A stretch of DNA of 41,971 nt from Patescibacteria group bacterium (GCA_028703305.1 JAQVNC010000004.1:1-41971); one strand, 5' to 3'; counted from the first letter of the stretch, positions 29,341-38,018 are shown. The notes: generated by a model not told the origin, from the letters alone. A program made the numbers and translations.

Positions 29341-29438
29341 TATAGGGTTAGTTAAAATTAATGATTTTTCTCGCTGCGGAACTCGCTACGCTCAAACAGT
29401 CCTCGCTTCAAAAATAATTAATTTTAACTAACCCTTTA
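29341..29438. repeat. structured element C3
   Basis: 26-nt arms AGGGTTAGTTAAAATTAATGATTTTT / AAAAATAATTAATTTTAACTAACCCT with 1 mismatch; core CTGCGGAACTCGCTACGCTCAAACAGTCCTCGC. Confidence 0.85.
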
Positions 29439-29452
29439 TTATAAATAACAAG

Positions 29453-30166
29453 ATGGAAGAAACTTATAATATTAAAGCCATAGTTTTAAGGCGCCGGCCA
29501 TTTTCCGAAGGAGACGGCAGCGTAGTGGTTTATTCGCGCGAGCGAGGCAAATTGGATTTAGTGGTTAAAGGGATGAAAAAAATTAAGTCTAAACTGGCCG
29601 GTCATTTAGAGCCGCTTTGTTTAACAGATATTATGGCCGTGGCCGGGCGGCAGTATGATTATGTGGGGTCGGCGGTCGGCGAAAATTTCTATGCCAATAT
29701 TAAGAATGATTTAGATAAATTAACCGCCGTCGGTAGCGCTATAAAAATTTTTGATAAACTGATCAAGCCGGGCGTAGCGGATGAAAAAATATTTGATTTG
29801 CTTAAAGATTATCTGGAAATTTTAAATTTAAAAAAGGATAGCCCGGAAATTTTAAATTGGTTTTTTATTTTTAAATTATTAATTAATTTAGGGCATAAGC
29901 CGGAATTATATAATTGTGTAATCTGCGGAAATAAAATTTCGCCCTTAGGCAATAAATTTGATCTGGCGCGCGGCGGTTTAACTTGCGCTAAATGCTTGAT
30001 TAAGCATAAAGGGGCGGATCAGTTGATTATTTCAGAGAATTCTATTAAGATATTGAGATTGGCGGATAAGAGCGATTTTAAAGATTTAGTGAAAGTCACT
30101 TTAAATAATAATACAAAAAAAGAAATAATAAATATTATTAGGTCATTTTTTAACTATAACTTTTAA
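29453..30166 (+). CDS. recO: DNA repair protein RecO
   Basis: IVLRRRPFSEGDGSVVVYSRERGKLDLVVKGMKKIKSKLAGHLEPL; zinc-like CVIC...CAKC. Confidence 0.9.
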   Translation: MEETYNIKAIVLRRRPFSEGDGSVVVYSRERGKLDLVVKGMKKIKSKLAGHLEPLCLTDIMAVAGRQYDYVGSAVGENFYANIKNDLDKLTAVGSAIKIFDKLIKPGVADEKIFDLLKDYLEILNLKKDSPEILNWFFIFKLLINLGHKPELYNCVICGNKISPLGNKFDLARGGLTCAKCLIKHKGADQLIISENSIKILRLADKSDFKDLVKVTLNNNTKKEIINIIRSFFNYNF

Positions 30167-30179
30167 AGGGAGGTGCGCC

Positions 30180-30371
30180 ATGACAGAGAGATGCGGAGTG
30201 CATGTTGACGGCATAATTATTACGGGATATAGCACCCTGAAAGAGGCCGAGGATGCTATTAGACTCAAGCCTGAATGGCAGAAAAAGGGCGCAGGCGCGA
30301 CTGAACTTAGTGGCGTGGTAAAAAAGAGGACGTTTACCGAAGAATTTCCTTTTTTGTTGAGGGAAAAATAA
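30180..30371 (+). CDS. small hypothetical protein
   Basis: 63 aa, strong SD (GGGAGGTG), downstream terminator. Confidence 0.6.
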   Translation: MTERCGVHVDGIIITGYSTLKEAEDAIRLKPEWQKKGAGATELSGVVKKRTFTEEFPFLLREK

Positions 30372-30402
30372 AATGAGGAAATCGGTCCCAGGAGTGGTTT
30401 AG

Positions 30403-30438
30403 CCGGCTTCAGCTTATACTGATGAAGCCGGTTTTTTT
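30403..30438 (+). terminator. intrinsic terminator
   Basis: CCGGCTTCA-loop-TGAAGCCGG-TTTTTTT. Confidence 0.88.
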
Positions 30439-30485
30439 CTTGCTAAAATAAGGAAAATAGGGTAGGATATTAGTATTAAATATAA

Positions 30486-30530
30486 TCTGGATTCCCGCTT
30501 TCCCGCCAGAGGACAAGCGCGGGAATGACA
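30486..30530. repeat. short palindromic repeat family E, copy 3 (longer loop)
   Basis: CTGGATTCCCGCTTTCCCGCCAGAGGACAAGCGCGGGAATGACA. Confidence 0.75.
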
Positions 30531-30541
30531 AGTATAATTGT

Positions 30542-32338
30542 ATGTTAAGAACTCATACTTGCGGTGAATTAAATAAAAAAGATAAGGATAAGGCTGTGGA
30601 GCTTTGCGGCTGGGTCCATAGCCGGCGCGACCATGGCGGTTTGATTTTTATTGATTTGCGCGACCGCTACGGTTTAACGCAATTAACTTTTGATCCGAAA
30701 ATCAGTGAGACGGCTTTAATGGAAGCCGATAAATTGCGCCATGAATGGGTAATTAAAATAAAAGGCAAAGTCGCGCTCCGGCCGGATGACATGATAAATA
30801 AAAAACTTAAAACCGGCGAAGTTGAAATAGAATGCGAAGCAATTGAAATTTTATCAAAGTCAAAAACCCCGCCGTTTGAATTAAGCGAAGAAAAAAGCGA
30901 AGAAGCTAACGAGGCTTTACGCTTAAAATACCGCTTTGTTGATTTAAGGCGCCCGAAATTGCAGGCCATGCTAAAAGCCAAAGATGAATTTTTTCAATAC
31001 ATTAGAAAATATTTTACCAAGCTGGACTTTATTGAAGTGCAGACGCCGATTTTGGCTAACTCATCCCCCGAAGGCGCGCGCGATTTTTTGGTGCCGTCCC
31101 GCCTTTATCCGGGAAAATTTTACGCCCTGCCGCAGGCGCCGCAGCAATTCAAGCAGCTTTTGATGGTTGGCGGGCTGGATAAGTATTTTCAAATCGCGCC
31201 TTGCTTTCGCGATGAAGATCCGCGGATGGACCGCCATTACGGGGAGTTTTACCAATTGGATATGGAAATGAGTTTTGTCTCGCAGGAAGATATTTGGGAA
31301 ATTATGGAACCATTATGGCAGGAAGTAACCAAAAAGTTTTCCGATAAAAAAATTGTTGCCTTGGAAAAGGACGGCAGTTTTAAAAAAATTCCTTGGCGCG
31401 AGGCTATGAATAAGTACGGCACTGATAAGCCTGATTTGCGCTTTGCCATGGAGATTACGCCAATAACCGATTTGGTAAAAGGCTGTGGCTTTAAAGTTTT
31501 CGCGGATATGGCCGGGGAAACCGGCTGTGTTGTACATGCTTTAAAAGTTGAAGGCGGCGGCGCTAAATTTTCCCGAAAAGAAATTGATGAAATAACCGAA
31601 GTCGCTAAAGCTAAGGGCGCTAAAGGGCTGGCATATATCGTAGTTAAAGAGAAAGGCGAATTACAGTCGCCGATTGTAAAATTTTTGGGCGATGAATTAT
31701 GCAAGGTTATAGTTAAAAGTCTGGAAGCTAAAACCGGAGACATAATTTTCTTTGGCGCCGATAATTGGAAAACGGTTTGCTTAAGCCTGGGCGCGGTCAG
31801 AAATGAATGCGCGGCTCGACTCGGTTTAAAAGACAAGAAAAAAGCGGCTTGGTGCTGGATAGTGGATTTTCCCATGTATGACTATTCGGAAATAGAAGAC
31901 GGCCGGATTGACTTCGGCCATAATCCTTTTTCCATGCCTCAAGGCGGCATGGAAGCGCTGGAAACTAAAGAGCTTCTGGAAATTTTAGCTTATCAATTTG
32001 ATTTAGTTTTAAACGGCTTTGAAGTTTCCTCCGGCGCGATTCGCAACCATAAGCCGGAAATTATGTATAAGGCTTTTAAAATCGCCGGCTATACTCGCGA
32101 AGAGGTTGACCAAAAATTCGGCGCCATGATCCGCGCTTTTGAATACGGCGCCCCGCCTCATGGCGGCAACGCCCCGGGCATAGACAGGATTTTAATGGTT
32201 TTAAACGACTGGGATTCAATTCGCGACATTTACGCTTTTCCAAAAGACGGCAAAGGCAAGGATTTAATGACCGATAGCCCGGCCGAGGTTAATGAGAGGC
32301 AATTAAAAGAATTAAATATAAAAGTTAAAAAAGATTAA
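30542..32338 (+). CDS. aspS: aspartyl-tRNA synthetase (bacterial type, possibly non-discriminating)
   Basis: CGWVHSRRDHGGLIFIDLRDRYGLTQL, FRDEDPRMDRHYGEFYQLDMEMSF, GGNAPGIDRILM. Confidence 0.96.
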   Translation: MLRTHTCGELNKKDKDKAVELCGWVHSRRDHGGLIFIDLRDRYGLTQLTFDPKISETALMEADKLRHEWVIKIKGKVALRPDDMINKKLKTGEVEIECEAIEILSKSKTPPFELSEEKSEEANEALRLKYRFVDLRRPKLQAMLKAKDEFFQYIRKYFTKLDFIEVQTPILANSSPEGARDFLVPSRLYPGKFYALPQAPQQFKQLLMVGGLDKYFQIAPCFRDEDPRMDRHYGEFYQLDMEMSFVSQEDIWEIMEPLWQEVTKKFSDKKIVALEKDGSFKKIPWREAMNKYGTDKPDLRFAMEITPITDLVKGCGFKVFADMAGETGCVVHALKVEGGGAKFSRKEIDEITEVAKAKGAKGLAYIVVKEKGELQSPIVKFLGDELCKVIVKSLEAKTGDIIFFGADNWKTVCLSLGAVRNECAARLGLKDKKKAAWCWIVDFPMYDYSEIEDGRIDFGHNPFSMPQGGMEALETKELLEILAYQFDLVLNGFEVSSGAIRNHKPEIMYKAFKIAGYTREEVDQKFGAMIRAFEYGAPPHGGNAPGIDRILMVLNDWDSIRDIYAFPKDGKGKDLMTDSPAEVNERQLKELNIKVKKD

Positions 32339-32354
32339 AAAATAATTTATATTT

Positions 32355-32681
32355 ATGGAAGGAAAAAATTTTGAAGCTGGCAAAAAATTAACCAAAGAGC
32401 AAGAAGAAGTTGAGGAAGTTAGGATTCAAGTAAGATATATACGCGGGCAAGACGCGGCCAGGGCAAATAAACTTATAGCCGATTTCGGAACAGCTTTAAT
32501 GGAAAAATATCCTGACTATGAAGATTATGCGTTATATCACGCTTTGTCTGGCAGTGGCATAAACCCGGAAAGAGGGGTCTCAAAGCATGATTTTCCCGGA
32601 GAAGATTCGGTGGTTGAGTTCATGAAAAAAACTTTTGATGAGTTTGTAAAGACTCCGCCTCGCATTCCTAGCATTGATTAA
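32355..32681 (+). CDS. hypothetical protein
   Basis: 108-aa ORF. Confidence 0.6.
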   Translation: MEGKNFEAGKKLTKEQEEVEEVRIQVRYIRGQDAARANKLIADFGTALMEKYPDYEDYALYHALSGSGINPERGVSKHDFPGEDSVVEFMKKTFDEFVKTPPRIPSID

Positions 32682-32688
32682 TAATTTT

Positions 32689-32979
32689 ATGCGGTTATCA
32701 AAACTGCAAAAATATATTTTAGAAAAAAGCTATAATTTTAAGGCCTCATTGCCGGCTGATTTTTACGGCTTCTATGTAAAAAGCGCCAAAAGCAAAAAAA
32801 TCATCCAAGATATAATCCATAAAAGTTTGGACTCGCTCGTAGCCGGTGATCTAATCACGGCTATTGGCAAAAAAACTTCTAAAAAGTGGTTTATCCATAA
32901 GATAAAATTAACTAATCTTGGCAAAAAAACAGCTACTTTAATAATTAAAAGCCGGCAGAGAAAACTGCCGATTAAATAA
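32689..32979 (+). CDS. hypothetical small protein (winged-helix-like?)
   Basis: MRLSKLQKYILEKSYNF...LVAGDLITAIGKKTSKKWFIHKIKLTNLGKKTA; start 32689 preferred. Confidence 0.6.
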   Translation: MRLSKLQKYILEKSYNFKASLPADFYGFYVKSAKSKKIIQDIIHKSLDSLVAGDLITAIGKKTSKKWFIHKIKLTNLGKKTATLIIKSRQRKLPIK

Positions 32980-33000
32980 TTAGCGTTAATTACGACAGTA

Positions 33001-33104
33001 AAGTTTGGGATTAATTTAGCAAATTTTCTACTGCGGAACTCGTCCGCCTGCTGGCGGACTCAAACAGTCCTCGCACGAAAATTTACCAAATTAATCCCAA
33101 ACTT
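33001..33104. repeat. structured element C2
   Basis: 28-nt arms (33001-33028 / 33077-33104) with 2 mismatches; core CTGCGGAACTCG-[GTCCGCC TGCT GGCGGAC]-TCAAACAGTCCTCG. Confidence 0.85.
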
Positions 33105-33136
33105 GAAAACTCTTGATTGGCGTTAATAAAAAATTT

Positions 33137-34069
33137 ATGGAAAAACAAAATGCTAAATTCGCGTTTTTTTACCTGCTATCGCTGGTGGCTTTAATTTTTA
33201 TGTCAATCTCCACCGGCATGGTAATTTTTCAGATTATTAATAAATTAGTGGTGGATGATTTAAGTTTGGCGCCTGGAGGTTTTATGCAGGACACTTTAAG
33301 GTTCGCCATTTCCGCCATTATTATCGCCGCGCCGATTTATTTCGTAATGATGTGGCTTATAAACAAAAATTTGCTTGCCGGTAAATTAGAGAAAGAATCC
33401 GGCATCAGAAAATGGCTGACTTATTTCATTCTATTGGTATCAGCCGTAGTTATGATCAGCTGGTTTATCGCCACGATTAACAGTTTCCTAAATGGCGAGT
33501 TGTCGCTTAAATTTATTTTAAAGTCTCTAACGTCAATTTTAATCTCCGCCTTGATTTTTAGTTTTTACCTTTACGACATCAGGCGTGGCGAGGTCAGTAA
33601 AAATAATTATATTATAAAAACTTTTTATTATGGTTCCATCGCTGTCGTGGCGGCGGCTTTAATTACCAGTTTTTTCTTTATTGATTCTCCGACCGTGGTT
33701 AGAAATCAAAAATATGATCAGGCGATTATAAATAAATTTTCACAGATTGACGGCGCTGTTAACGCTTACTATGGAGAAAATAAGAAATTGCCGGCCGGTT
33801 TAAAAGATTTATTAGGCGGCGGTTCAACTTACTATATTACAGAAAATGATATTATTGATCCGGGAACCAATAAAGTTTTTGAATATAAAGTGGCTGTTAA
33901 GGACGCTTACGAGCTTTGCGCCGCTTTTAAGACAGAAAATAAAAGCCAAGCCAATGATAAAGCGTATTATGTGGATACGCGCTGGCTGCATGACGCCGGC
34001 TACCAGTGCTTAAAACAAAGGGTGACTTTGTTAGACAGTAAAACCCCGGCTTCCGTACCGGTAAGGTAA
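33137..34069 (+). CDS. membrane protein, DUF5671-like N-terminus with pseudopilin-like C-terminal region
   Basis: Four or more TM segments, then YDQAIINKFSQIDGAVNAYYGENKKLPAGLKDLL...IIDPGTNKVFEYKV. Confidence 0.65.
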   Translation: MEKQNAKFAFFYLLSLVALIFMSISTGMVIFQIINKLVVDDLSLAPGGFMQDTLRFAISAIIIAAPIYFVMMWLINKNLLAGKLEKESGIRKWLTYFILLVSAVVMISWFIATINSFLNGELSLKFILKSLTSILISALIFSFYLYDIRRGEVSKNNYIIKTFYYGSIAVVAAALITSFFFIDSPTVVRNQKYDQAIINKFSQIDGAVNAYYGENKKLPAGLKDLLGGGSTYYITENDIIDPGTNKVFEYKVAVKDAYELCAAFKTENKSQANDKAYYVDTRWLHDAGYQCLKQRVTLLDSKTPASVPVR

Positions 34070-34112
34070 GCCGTTGACTTTAACTATAAAATATTGTTAA
34101 ATTAAATAAAAT

Positions 34113-34141
34113 AAGCCTAAGGAGAAATCCTTGGGCTTTAA
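34113..34141 (+). terminator. intrinsic terminator-like hairpin
   Basis: AAGCCTAAGGA GAAA TCCTTGGGCTT; weak T-tract. Confidence 0.6.
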
Positions 34142-34206
34142 TATATAATCGGTCTTTAAAATTTTAATTTTTTTAGAATTATTAACATTCTAGGCGAAAG
34201 GAGGGA

Positions 34207-34413
34207 ATGGTAGTGAGAGCAGAAACTTTAAGGACGGAAAGATGTATAAAAATCAGGGGAATTAAAGGAAGGCTGGGCCAGCCCAGCGCATGCGATTTAG
34301 TGCCGGGCGAAAAGCTTTGCCTTAAGAAGCTTCAAGGCGCTGAGGAGCCGGGCGTATGCAGAAATTGCATGGCGCCGGAAGTGCAGACAGTAAAACTTCA
34401 AGTTTTCGGGTAG
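34207..34413 (+). CDS. small Cys-containing hypothetical protein
   Basis: 68 aa with AAAGGAGG upstream; CDLVPGEKLC...CRNC. Confidence 0.55.
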   Translation: MVVRAETLRTERCIKIRGIKGRLGQPSACDLVPGEKLCLKKLQGAEEPGVCRNCMAPEVQTVKLQVFG

Positions 34414-34428
34414 AAAGGATGGCGTGCT

Positions 34429-34560
34429 ATGAGCAAAATTTGGAGTAAGATTGTCGCGTCGTTAGCCGGCAGGGGAAATTGCCAGGCCGGAAAAATTGAA
34501 GATCTGAAGAAAAAAGTGGAAAAAGCTCCCGATAAGAAGTCGGGGAGAAAGAAGGGGTGA
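34429..34560 (+). CDS. small basic hypothetical protein (43 aa)
   Basis: MSKIWSKIVASLAGRGNCQAGKIEDLKKKVEKAPDKKSGRKKG; GAAAGGATGG upstream; not in ORF track. Confidence 0.45.
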   Translation: MSKIWSKIVASLAGRGNCQAGKIEDLKKKVEKAPDKKSGRKKG

Positions 34561-34567
34561 GAAAAAG

Positions 34568-35992
34568 ATGAAGAAAGAAATGAATCCCAAGAAAAGAATC
34601 ATATTCGCGGCGGACGTGGGGTCGTTGGTTGAGCTTAAACAATATCTGGACGCTTTCGGCGGAGAAATCGGCGCGGTCAAGCTGGGTATGGAAGTTTTGA
34701 CGCATCAGCTTTTGACCGGCGAGCCGATTGTGCCGTATGTGTTGGAAAGCACGCCGTACAAAATCATGTGGGATCTAAAGTACGGGGATATTCCGGCAAC
34801 GGTGGCCGGGGCGGCCAAAGAGATCGCCAAGTACGGCCAGGGCCGCATTTTGGGCTTTACAGTCCATTGTTCGGCCGGTAAAAGGGCGCTTGAGGATGCC
34901 GTCAAAGCGGTGAAGGAAAATTTCGGCGCTGGCTCCGACGCTCCTATGGTTATCGCGGTTACTTTGCTCACATCTCTGGACAGGAGTGATTTAGAGGCGA
35001 TGGGCATTCAGGGAGCTCCCGAAGAGGTGGTTATACGCTGGGCGCAACTAGCAGCTGATGCCGGGGTGCAGGCGATAGTCTGTTCTCCCAAGGAAACGGC
35101 TAAAGTCTTGGCCATCAATCCGGCTTTCATGGTTATCAGTCCGGGCATCAGGTTCGCTGGATCGGATCTGGGTACGCAGAAACGCGTTACCACGCCCGGC
35201 GAGGCGGTGGCTAACGGTGCCAGCTATATCGTCATGGGTTCGGATTTGCGCAAGGGCAATCCGTTAATGAACGCCAGACGGGCGGCGGGCGAAATCGTAG
35301 CCGTGAAGTATAAACCATTGATCAAGGAAGATATTGCAGCTATTTTCGGCAATATGCGGGCAATCTATGACGACAATCACTTCGTCTACACCAAGGGCGG
35401 GCACGGTAAGGCTTATGTTAACAAAGATGACATTTACGTCGACCCGGACCAACTCTCATTGCTGTGCAAAGAAATTGCGTATCAAGCCAGAGATTGGGGG
35501 ATCAACGTAGTTTGCGGGCCGACGGTCGGAGGCGTGTTGGTCGCCAATCGTGTGACCGAGTGGTTGCGGCGCTTTACGGGCGACGTTTCAATCATGGCTG
35601 TGTTTGCGGATGAAAGCCCGGATGGCCGAGTGCTTAAGCGTGGTTATCCGTCCAGGGTTCTTGGCAGGAGAGTGTTGGTGGTGGAGGACGTGCTCAATAC
35701 TGGCGGTTCGGCCGCGGCGACAGTCAAGGCGGTTCAGGCGGCTGGCGGAGAAGTGGTTAGCTGCTTTGCTTTATGCAACCGCAGTGCGGATAAAAAGGCG
35801 ACAACGGAATTGATCGGGGTGACGCTGGATGCTTTGCTGGAGGTGGACATGGATAATTTTCCGGCAGATGCATGCCCCTATTGCGAGCAAGGCAGGCCGA
35901 TAAACCAAGAGCTAGGTCATGGCATAAAATTCCTTAAGGAGATGGCCAAAAGCGACCTGGAAAAGGCTACAAGACTAGGCTGGAGGGCATAA
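34568..35992 (+). CDS. bifunctional orotidine-5'-phosphate decarboxylase / orotate phosphoribosyltransferase (PyrF-PyrE fusion)
   Basis: N-terminal RIIFAADVGSLVELKQYL...VKLGMEVL...MWDLKYGDIPATV (OMPDC); C-terminal VVCGPTVGGVLVANRV...RVLVVEDVLNTGGSAAATVKAVQAAGG (PRPP-binding loop of OPRT). Confidence 0.9.
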   Translation: MKKEMNPKKRIIFAADVGSLVELKQYLDAFGGEIGAVKLGMEVLTHQLLTGEPIVPYVLESTPYKIMWDLKYGDIPATVAGAAKEIAKYGQGRILGFTVHCSAGKRALEDAVKAVKENFGAGSDAPMVIAVTLLTSLDRSDLEAMGIQGAPEEVVIRWAQLAADAGVQAIVCSPKETAKVLAINPAFMVISPGIRFAGSDLGTQKRVTTPGEAVANGASYIVMGSDLRKGNPLMNARRAAGEIVAVKYKPLIKEDIAAIFGNMRAIYDDNHFVYTKGGHGKAYVNKDDIYVDPDQLSLLCKEIAYQARDWGINVVCGPTVGGVLVANRVTEWLRRFTGDVSIMAVFADESPDGRVLKRGYPSRVLGRRVLVVEDVLNTGGSAAATVKAVQAAGGEVVSCFALCNRSADKKATTELIGVTLDALLEVDMDNFPADACPYCEQGRPINQELGHGIKFLKEMAKSDLEKATRLGWRA

Positions 35993-36017
35993 AATAAAAG
36001 AGGGGAAAAAGTTTCAA

Positions 36018-36062
36018 TCCGGCCCGTTCGCTCACCAAGAGTGAATTGAGGCCGGTTTTTTT
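36018..36062 (+). terminator. intrinsic terminator after pyrF-pyrE fusion
   Basis: CCGGCC ... GGCCGG + TTTTTTT. Confidence 0.85.
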
Positions 36063-36077
36063 ATTGGGAAAATAATT

Positions 36078-36106
36078 TTGCTTAAAAATAATTTTTGAGC
36101 TATAAT
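36078..36106 (+). promoter_or_regulatory. putative promoter
   Basis: TTGCTT (36078-36083) - 17 nt - TATAAT (36101-36106). Confidence 0.6.
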
Positions 36107-36142
36107 AAACAATATCAATACTAATTATTAACAATAAAATTT

Positions 36143-36661
36143 ATGGCAAAAACTACAAAATTTCCTCAAAAATTAGCCAAATATTTAGAGAAAGCCGGAA
36201 TTAAACATAATGTCTTGGAACATAAAACCGTGTACACGGCCTATGACGCGGCCGCGACCATGGGAAAAAAATTAAATGAAATAGTAAAATCCCTTTTGGT
36301 GGCCGCGGATAAAGATTATTATATGGTATTATTGCCGGCTGATCACAATCTGGAAATGAAAAAGCTGGCGGATTTTATTTCTAAAGCCACCGGCCAGAAA
36401 GTTAAAGCGGTTAAAATACCCGGCGAAGCGGTTATGGAAAAATTGTTAAAAGTTAAAGCCGGCGCCATAAGCGCTTTCGGCGGTTTGCATAAACTGCCCG
36501 TGGTTATGGAAAAAAAATTAGCTAAAGCTAAAAAAGCGGTCTTCGCTTCCGGCAGTTTTAACCACTCGGTGGAAATGGCGGTTAAGGATTTTATTAAATT
36601 AGAAAATGCCATGCTCGGCAATTTTGGGATTAAAAAGAAAGTGGCGTTGGTGAAGAAATAA
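36143..36661 (+). CDS. YbaK/EbsC-like aminoacyl-tRNA deacylase
   Basis: VLEHKTVYTAYDAAATMGKKLNEIVKSLLV...KAGAISAFGGL. Confidence 0.85.
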   Translation: MAKTTKFPQKLAKYLEKAGIKHNVLEHKTVYTAYDAAATMGKKLNEIVKSLLVAADKDYYMVLLPADHNLEMKKLADFISKATGQKVKAVKIPGEAVMEKLLKVKAGAISAFGGLHKLPVVMEKKLAKAKKAVFASGSFNHSVEMAVKDFIKLENAMLGNFGIKKKVALVKK

Positions 36662-36664
36662 ATT

Positions 36665-37372
36665 ATGAATTTCAAAATAGATAAATTTGAAGGTCCCTTG
36701 GGGCTACTTTTGCAATTGATTGAAAGGGAAGAGATGGATATTACGGAGATCAGCCTGGCTAAAATCGCGGACCAATACATAGAATATATTAAACAGGCCA
36801 AGACGCTTAAGCCGGAAGAACTGGCTGATTTTTTGGTTGTGGCCGCTAAATTATTATTAATCAAATCCAGGGCGCTTTTGCCATTTTTAAGAGGCGAGGA
36901 GGAAGAGGAAATTCAGGAATTTGAGCATCAATTAAGGATGTATAAAGAGTTTTTGGAAGCGGCTAAAAAAATTGAAGCCATAATCGGAAAAAAGCGGTTT
37001 AGTTTCGCGCGCGAATTCAACCGCCAGGCGTTTTTGGCCAGCGCCAATATTTTTTCGCCGCCTAAAAATTTAAAGGCCGTTGATTTAAAAACAGTATTTA
37101 AGGAAATTATTGAAAATATCAGGCCGGCCGCTGATCCGCTTGAGGAAAAAAATTTAGAGAAAATAGTTAATATTGAAGATAAAATTTTAGCGATCCAGCA
37201 GATTCTTCTGGAAAAGATAAAAATTAGCTTTAATCATATTCTGGCCGGCGCTAAAAATAAAACCGAAGTAATCGTAAGCTTTTTAGCCATGCTGGAGTTA
37301 ATCAAGCAAAGAGATATTACCGTAGTGCAGGGCGGGTTGTTTGAGGAGATTGAGATAAATAGAATGAGTTAA
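36665..37372 (+). CDS. scpA: segregation and condensation protein A
   Basis: KIDKFEGPLGLLLQLIEREEMDITEISLAKIADQYIEYI. Confidence 0.93.
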   Translation: MNFKIDKFEGPLGLLLQLIEREEMDITEISLAKIADQYIEYIKQAKTLKPEELADFLVVAAKLLLIKSRALLPFLRGEEEEEIQEFEHQLRMYKEFLEAAKKIEAIIGKKRFSFAREFNRQAFLASANIFSPPKNLKAVDLKTVFKEIIENIRPAADPLEEKNLEKIVNIEDKILAIQQILLEKIKISFNHILAGAKNKTEVIVSFLAMLELIKQRDITVVQGGLFEEIEINRMS

Positions 37373-37383
37373 TTTTAATAATT

Positions 37384-37412
37384 TCTAGATTCCCGCCTAC
37401 GCGGGAATGACA
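37384..37412. repeat. short palindromic repeat family E, copy 4
   Basis: CTAGATTCCCGCCTACGCGGGAATGACAA. Confidence 0.8.
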
Positions 37413-37423
37413 AAGAGAAATTT

Positions 37424-37975
37424 ATGTCTATTAAAAGCAAGATTGAGTCCTTGTTATTCATTTCCGCTAAGCCTATGGCCGCCAGCCAACTGGCTGATTT
37501 ATTAAAGGCGGACAAAAAAGAAATTATAAAAAGCGCGGATGAACTTTTGGCGGATTATAAAAACCATGAGGCTGGCGTGCAAATTATTAAAGACGGCTTA
37601 AAGTATCAGATGGTCAGCGCGCCCGGAAACGCTAAAATTATCCAGGAATTCATTAAAGATGAAACCACCGGCGAATTATCCAGACCTAGCTTAGAGGCTT
37701 TAACCATTATCGCTTATCGCGGACCGGTTTCAAAAATTGATTTGGATCGGATCAGGGGCGTGAATTGCGCTTTAATTTTAAGAAATTTGCTTTTGCGCGG
37801 CTTGATTGAGGGCAAAGCTGATAAAAAGAAGAATGAAACTTACTACACGGCATCTTTTGATTTTATCCGCTTTATCGGCTTAAATGACATTAAAGAATTG
37901 CCTGATTATGAAAAACTTCATCAAGATGATACCATAGATAGAATGCTAACCGCAGTAAGCGAAGTAATAAAATAA
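37424..37975 (+). CDS. scpB: segregation and condensation protein B
   Basis: IESLLFISAKPMAASQLADLL...LSRPSLEALTIIAYRGPVSKIDLDRIRGVN. Confidence 0.94.
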   Translation: MSIKSKIESLLFISAKPMAASQLADLLKADKKEIIKSADELLADYKNHEAGVQIIKDGLKYQMVSAPGNAKIIQEFIKDETTGELSRPSLEALTIIAYRGPVSKIDLDRIRGVNCALILRNLLLRGLIEGKADKKKNETYYTASFDFIRFIGLNDIKELPDYEKLHQDDTIDRMLTAVSEVIK

Positions 37976-37980
37976 AAAAT

Positions 37981-38010
37981 TCTAGATTCCGGGTCAAGCC
38001 CGGAATGACA
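37981..38010. repeat. short palindromic repeat family E, copy 5
   Basis: TCTAGATTCCGGGTCAAGCCCGGAATGACA. Confidence 0.75.
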
Positions 38011-38018
38011 ATGTAATT

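Noticed and set aside
22093-33104. Family C elements as simple intrinsic terminators
   Set aside because: No T-tract adjoining a GC stem, one copy lies mid ribosomal operon, and the conserved part is the unpaired core, not the stem.
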